From: Ilyobacter_A sp963668015 | GTDB lineage: Bacteria > Fusobacteriota > Fusobacteriia > Fusobacteriales > Fusobacteriaceae | Assembly (NCBI GenBank): GCA_963668015.2 | Contig: CAXXCR010000012.1 | Coordinates: forward strand, 248,001 to 312,000 | Direction: 5' to 3' | Length of the DNA: 64,000 nt | The notes under the pieces: model-generated | The model's database searches: none | Told to the model about the DNA's origin: nothing | The model's input: only the letters and a program-made list of their open reading frames with translations | Shown here: positions 59,768-64,000 of the stretch, one piece after another | Layout: every line of letters begins with the position of its first letter | Numbering within the stretch: position 1 is the first letter of the stretch | Position numbers and translations under genes: made by a program

Positions 59768-61222
59768 ATGGAATTGTACAAGTTAACGGCCTGGGAAGCA
59801 GCTGAAAAACTTAGAAATAAAGAGATAAGCTCTAAAGAGCTAATTGAAAGCATATTTGACAGAATAGAGTCTGTGGAAGACAGAGTCGCCAGTTTTGTTT
59901 CTCTTAGAAAAGAGCAGGCTTTGGAAGAAGCGGCAAAAGTGGATGAAAAAATCGCAAACGGTGAAGAGTTAAAACCTTTTGAAGGTATACCTATAGCTCT
60001 AAAAGACAACATGGTTTCCCATGGAGATCCGTCTACAGCCTCTTCTAAAATACTTTGCAACTACGACGGAATATATGATGCGAGTGTAGTTCAAAAGTTG
60101 AAAGAGCAGGGAGCTATAATCATAGGGAAGACAAATATGGATGAATTTGCAATGGGGTCTACAACGAAGACTTCTTATGTAAAGGAAACTAAAAACCCTT
60201 GGGATTTGAATAGGGTTCCAGGTGGGAGTTCTGGGGGAGCTGCAGCTTCAGTGGCAGCAGGAGAGTCTATAATCTCCCTTGGTTCAGACACAGGTGGAAG
60301 TATAAGGCAACCGGCATCGTTTTGCGGTGTGGTAGGTCTTAAACCGACATATGGAAGGGTTTCAAGATATGGTCTAATGGCTTTCGGATCATCGCTTGAT
60401 CAAATAGGTCCCATAACTAGAACAGTAAGGGATGCGGCAATGACGTTAAACGTAATTTCTGGTATGGACGATATGGACTCTACTTTAGTTGACATAGAGG
60501 TCCCTGACTATACAAGTTACCTTACAGGAGATGTAAAAGGTATGAAGATAGGGGTTCCTAAGGAGTACTTTATAGAGGGAATAGATCCTGAAGTAAAAAA
60601 AGTTATAGATGAGTCTATAGAAAAGTTTACTGAAATGGGAGCGGAAATAGTCGAGATAAGCCTTCCGCATACAAAGTATGCAGTGGCTACCTATTATGTT
60701 ATAGCTCCGGCAGAGGCCAGCTCGAACCTTGCAAGATATGACGGGGTAAGATATGGTTACAGGTCCGAAAATTCTGAAAATATTTCGGATTTATATGTTA
60801 AGTCAAGAAGTGAAGGTTTCGGAGATGAAGTAAAAAGAAGGATAATGATAGGGACTTACGTTTTAAGTGCCGGTTTCTATGATGCATACTATAAGAAGGC
60901 ACAGCAGGTTAGAAGACTTATAAAAGATGATTTCGACAACGTTTTTAACGAAGTGGATATTATACTTACTCCGACTGCTCCGAGTGTTGCATTTAAATTG
61001 GACGAGGAAAAAGATCCTGTACAGATGTATCTTTCGGACATATTTACACTGTCAGCAAACCTTGCCGGAATACCGGGACTTTCTGTACCTGCAGGAACTG
61101 CATACGGGATGCCGGTTGGAATTCAGCTTTTAGGAAAACCATTTGGTGAAGGAGAACTTTTAAAAGCAGGAGATGCATTTGAGAGAGTAGTTGGTAAAAT
61201 AGAGTTGCCTGAAATAAAATAA
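59768..61222 (+). CDS. gatA: Aspartyl/glutamyl-tRNA amidotransferase subunit A
   Basis: GatA is the amidase subunit that releases ammonia from glutamine for Glu-tRNA-Gln (and Asp-tRNA-Asn) amidation. The 484-aa protein carries the amidase signature: catalytic Lys in IALKDNM (about 79), GGSSGGAAASVAAG (about 153-166) and SDTGGSIRQPASFCG (about 175). GGGAGG precedes the ATG. Its presence implies that the organism makes Gln-tRNA and/or Asn-tRNA by the indirect route. Confidence 0.97.
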   Translation: MELYKLTAWEAAEKLRNKEISSKELIESIFDRIESVEDRVASFVSLRKEQALEEAAKVDEKIANGEELKPFEGIPIALKDNMVSHGDPSTASSKILCNYDGIYDASVVQKLKEQGAIIIGKTNMDEFAMGSTTKTSYVKETKNPWDLNRVPGGSSGGAAASVAAGESIISLGSDTGGSIRQPASFCGVVGLKPTYGRVSRYGLMAFGSSLDQIGPITRTVRDAAMTLNVISGMDDMDSTLVDIEVPDYTSYLTGDVKGMKIGVPKEYFIEGIDPEVKKVIDESIEKFTEMGAEIVEISLPHTKYAVATYYVIAPAEASSNLARYDGVRYGYRSENSENISDLYVKSRSEGFGDEVKRRIMIGTYVLSAGFYDAYYKKAQQVRRLIKDDFDNVFNEVDIILTPTAPSVAFKLDEEKDPVQMYLSDIFTLSANLAGIPGLSVPAGTAYGMPVGIQLLGKPFGEGELLKAGDAFERVVGKIELPEIK

Positions 61223-61252
61223 AGCAGAATTATAGATGGAGGTTTAATATAG

Positions 61253-62701
61253 ATGGCTAGAGAATGGGAAGCTGTAATAGGACTAGAGGTCCACTGCCAG
61301 CTTAAAACTGGCACAAAAGTATGGTGTGCTTGTAGTGCTGATTATGATAATTCGGATCCTAACACCCACACTTGTCCGATATGCTTGGGGCATCCAGGAG
61401 CCCTGCCTAAACTTAATAAAAAAGTTGTGGACTACGCAGTAAAGGCGGCACTTGCCTTGAACTGTAAGATAAACAAAGAGAGTAAATTCGATAGAAAAAA
61501 TTACTTCTATCCGGATACACCTAAAAACTATCAAATTACACAGTTTGATATACCTTATGCGGAGCAGGGTAATCTTGATATAAAACTTAACTCTGGCAGA
61601 GAAAAAAATATAGGGATAACCAGGATACACATAGAGGAGGATGCGGGGAAATCCGTTCATGCAGGGGAAGAGTCTTTTATAAACTTCAACAGGGCTTCAA
61701 TGCCTTTGATAGAGATAGTATCGGAACCGGATATAAGCAGCAGCGAGGAGGCGTACGAATATCTGAATACGCTGAAGACTGCAATCAAGTATACAGGCGT
61801 AAGTGATGTAAGCATGGAGCTTGGTTCACTTAGATGTGACGCCAATGTATCTGTCAGACCAAAGGGTCAGCAAGAGTTTGGAACGAGGACAGAGACGAAA
61901 AACTTGAACTCGTTTAAGGCTGTTGCAAAGGCTATAGACTATGAGATAGGCAGACAGATAGAGTTGATAGAAGCTGGAGGAGCAGTTGTTCAGGAAACCA
62001 GACTTTGGGATGAAGCATCAGGTGTAACTAGACCTATGAGGTCCAAAGAAGAGGCAATGGACTACAGATATTTTCCTGAACCTGACCTTGTAAAGCTGGT
62101 TATAAGCGACGAGCAGCTGGAAAAACTGAAATCTGAAATGCCTGAATCTAAAACTGAGAAAGTATCCAGGTTCATAGAGGAGTACTCTATACCTGAATAT
62201 GATGCAACTGTTCTTTGCAGTGAAGTTGAGTTGGCGGACTATTTTGAGGCGGCTGCAAAAGAGAGCGGGAACGCTAAGATGACCGCAAACTGGATTATGA
62301 CAGAGGTACTAAGAGTATTAAAAGATGAGCAAAAAGGTATAGAGGAGTTCAAAATATCACCTGAACACCTTGGGAAGATAGTTAAGCTTATAGAAAAAGA
62401 CACTATTTCAAGTAAGATAGCAAAAAAACTTTTCGAGATAAAGTTGAATGACGACAGGGACCCTGAAACGATAGTAAAAGAAGAGGGGATGGCGCAGGTA
62501 GCTGACACCGGAGCAATAGAGGGTATGGTAGAAGAGGTTTTAGAAAAAAATCCTAAACTGATAGAAGATTATAAAAATGCAGACGAGGGAAGAAAGCCTA
62601 GAGTTATGAAAGGACTTATGGGACAGGTAATGAAACTTTCGAAGGGAAAGGCAAATCCTAAACTTGTAACTGAAATACTTGTAAAAAAACTTTCGGATTA
62701 A
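61253..62701 (+). CDS. gatB: Aspartyl/glutamyl-tRNA amidotransferase subunit B
   Basis: GatB phosphorylates the misacylated tRNA and transfers ammonia. The 482-aa product has the N-terminal EAVIGLEVHCQLKT, CPICLGHPGALP, RKNYFYPDTPKNYQI and the central LGSLRCDANVSVRP, with a helical YqeY-like tail domain. An insertion or loss in the usual zinc site is not seen (CACS...CPIC retained). An intrinsic terminator follows after 30 bp. Confidence 0.97.
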   Translation: MAREWEAVIGLEVHCQLKTGTKVWCACSADYDNSDPNTHTCPICLGHPGALPKLNKKVVDYAVKAALALNCKINKESKFDRKNYFYPDTPKNYQITQFDIPYAEQGNLDIKLNSGREKNIGITRIHIEEDAGKSVHAGEESFINFNRASMPLIEIVSEPDISSSEEAYEYLNTLKTAIKYTGVSDVSMELGSLRCDANVSVRPKGQQEFGTRTETKNLNSFKAVAKAIDYEIGRQIELIEAGGAVVQETRLWDEASGVTRPMRSKEEAMDYRYFPEPDLVKLVISDEQLEKLKSEMPESKTEKVSRFIEEYSIPEYDATVLCSEVELADYFEAAAKESGNAKMTANWIMTEVLRVLKDEQKGIEEFKISPEHLGKIVKLIEKDTISSKIAKKLFEIKLNDDRDPETIVKEEGMAQVADTGAIEGMVEEVLEKNPKLIEDYKNADEGRKPRVMKGLMGQVMKLSKGKANPKLVTEILVKKLSD

Positions 62702-62731
62702 AGAGGAAAATGAATAACGATTTCAAAAAAT

Positions 62732-62760
62732 AAAAGGGAGGGACCTCCCTTTTTATTTTT
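62732..62760 (+). terminator. Intrinsic terminator of gatCAB
   Basis: AAAAGGGAGG/CCTCCCTTTT (62732-62741 with 62744-62753) followed by an A/T tract. Confidence 0.9.
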
Positions 62761-62774
62761 TACGGGGTGATCAT

Positions 62775-64000
62775 ATGAACTTTGAGCATATTTTTCTTAT
62801 GACGATGATTTTAAATATGATATTTATAGCAACTATAGTGTTTTTTGAAAGAAAGAGCTCTACATCTACAATAGCCTGGATATTGGTTTTGACCTTCACT
62901 CCGTATGTAGGATTCTTTTTGTATCTTATGTTCGGACTAAGTTTTAGAAAAAGGGCTTTGATAAAAAAGAAAAAGTTTGCCGATCTTCAAAAAAAGGCTT
63001 ATTTAAAGAGGATAAGCATGAAAAAAAACAGTATAGAAGAGTATGCAATAAGCCACTATAGCCAGTCACTGGTAAAATACCTAGAAAATTATGGAGAGGC
63101 CTTATACTTTACAAATAATAAAGTTCAGGTGTTTACAGATGGCAAAAAGCTTTTTGAAGACATAATCTGCGAGATAGAGAAGGCGAAAAAACGTGTATAT
63201 ATGGAGTATTACATAATAAAAGCCGACCTGTTGGGAAATAAACTTTTTGATGCTTTGAAAAAAAAGTCTGAACAAGGAGTGGAAGTAAAGATACTCTATG
63301 ATGGAATTGGAAGTCTGGGGTTTCCAAGGAAAAAAATAAAAGAGCTAAGAAAAAGCGGCGTTAAAATAGAGAGCTTTTTCTCGCCTTTTATGCCATCTTT
63401 TGCGGCTAATATGGCATTTAGGATAAATTTTAGAAACCACAGAAAGATATTCTTAGTTGATAGCACTACAGTATACACAGGTGGATTTAATATAGGAGAT
63501 GAATATGTCGGTGAAGACAAAAGATTCGGCTACTGGAGGGATACACACCTGAAAATTCAAGGAGATGCTGTGACAGATGTGCAAAAACAGTTTATATTAG
63601 ATTGGGAATTTACCACAAATGAAAAGATAGAGCTTAAGGAAAATGAGCTTGTGCAAAGAGGGTGTAGGTGTAAATCTCCTATGCAGATTGTGGCAAGCGG
63701 ACCAGATCTGGACTACCCTGTGGTAAAAAATGGTATAATAAAAATGATAAGTAATGCAAAAAAAAACGTGTACATACAAAGCCCTTATTTTGTACCGGAT
63801 GAAAGCACGCTTGAAGTGTTGAAAATTGCCGTTATGTCAGGTATAGATGTGAATATAATACTTCCCAATAAGCCTGACCATCCTTTCATATACTGGGCTT
63901 CACTTTCATATATTAGTGAACTGCTTAAGTTAGGTGCAAACTGTTACATATACGAGGGGGGCTTTATGCACAGTAAATTTGTTATAGTGGATGACAAAGT
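62775..64000 (+). CDS. cls: Cardiolipin synthase (partial, runs off the window)
   Basis: Starts at ATG 62775 after GGGGTGAT and stays open to the end of the window (about 408 codons visible). The N-terminus has two transmembrane helices (residues about 8-25 and 35-55). The first HKD (phospholipase D) motif is in NFRNHRKIFLVDSTTVYTGG and the second in GGFMHSKFVIVDDK, at the very end. This matches bacterial ClsA-type cardiolipin synthases, which condense two phosphatidylglycerols at the inner membrane. The C-terminal about 100 residues are missing. Confidence 0.93.
   Translation, partial: MNFEHIFLMTMILNMIFIATIVFFERKSSTSTIAWILVLTFTPYVGFFLYLMFGLSFRKRALIKKKKFADLQKKAYLKRISMKKNSIEEYAISHYSQSLVKYLENYGEALYFTNNKVQVFTDGKKLFEDIICEIEKAKKRVYMEYYIIKADLLGNKLFDALKKKSEQGVEVKILYDGIGSLGFPRKKIKELRKSGVKIESFFSPFMPSFAANMAFRINFRNHRKIFLVDSTTVYTGGFNIGDEYVGEDKRFGYWRDTHLKIQGDAVTDVQKQFILDWEFTTNEKIELKENELVQRGCRCKSPMQIVASGPDLDYPVVKNGIIKMISNAKKNVYIQSPYFVPDESTLEVLKIAVMSGIDVNIILPNKPDHPFIYWASLSYISELLKLGANCYIYEGGFMHSKFVIVDDK

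Overview
The window is about 64 kb of low-GC bacterial chromosome. The gene content points to a Gram-negative anaerobic fermenter of the phylum Fusobacteriota. It has ADP-heptose genes for an outer membrane, pyruvate:ferredoxin oxidoreductase, phosphotransacetylase and acetate kinase, a soluble NADH-linked [FeFe] hydrogenase, a short NusA, and GatCAB for indirect Gln/Asn-tRNA synthesis. A relative of Ilyobacter or Propionigenium is my inference; no rRNA marker is present to fix it.

Layout. Positions 1-2.0 kb hold the end of an ADP-heptose gene, tsaE-tsaB and an exported surface-repeat protein. On the minus strand, 2.3-6.0 kb encodes a two-gene [FeFe] hydrogenase in which the NuoE-like and NuoF-like subunits are fused. 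From 6.0 to 7.7 kb there are no large genes; it holds three copies of a small unknown ORF at different stages of decay, plus an interspersed repeat. Then come ftsY, pta-ackA, nifJ, rtcB, tRNA-Arg(CCU), a PEPCK/HprK-like protein and a YihY-like membrane protein. From 20.8 to 34.5 kb is dense housekeeping: rimP-nusA-ylxR/ylxQ-infB-rbfA-recJ, tig, clpP-clpX-lon and engB.

From 34.5 to 40.4 kb lies an accessory island that is visibly more AT-rich than its surroundings. A palindrome-rich repeat is followed by a YaaC-like gene and then a SIR2/ABC-3C-type conflict system: SIR2 effector, its C-terminal domain, a middle component and an SMC-like ATPase. Two genes of that system are interrupted by -1 shifts that fall exactly on canonical slippery heptamers. 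The units are bounded by structures that look like integron attC sites, including a boundary heptamer that is the exact reverse complement of the R'' box at the far end of the first unit. No integrase is visible.

From 40.4 to 47 kb is a mixed block: YciI, DUF975, ATP-grasp and isoprenylcysteine-methyltransferase-like proteins, an HD-GYP phosphodiesterase next to a PAS-GGDEF cyclase, DUF523 and small membrane or lipoproteins. valS (47.9 kb) has a leader with a valine-rich 13-codon ORF, mutually exclusive RNA hairpins and an intrinsic terminator, which together look like ribosome-mediated attenuation. The rest carries a LysR regulator, gmhA, rseC, a motor-less FtsK-like protein, maf-mreB, scpB, an RsuA/RluB-type pseudouridine synthase, a HAD phosphatase, gatCAB and a truncated cardiolipin synthase.

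Five copies of a composite palindromic repeat, built from CTCTGTG-type and TTCGTG-type modules, sit in intergenic gaps across the window.
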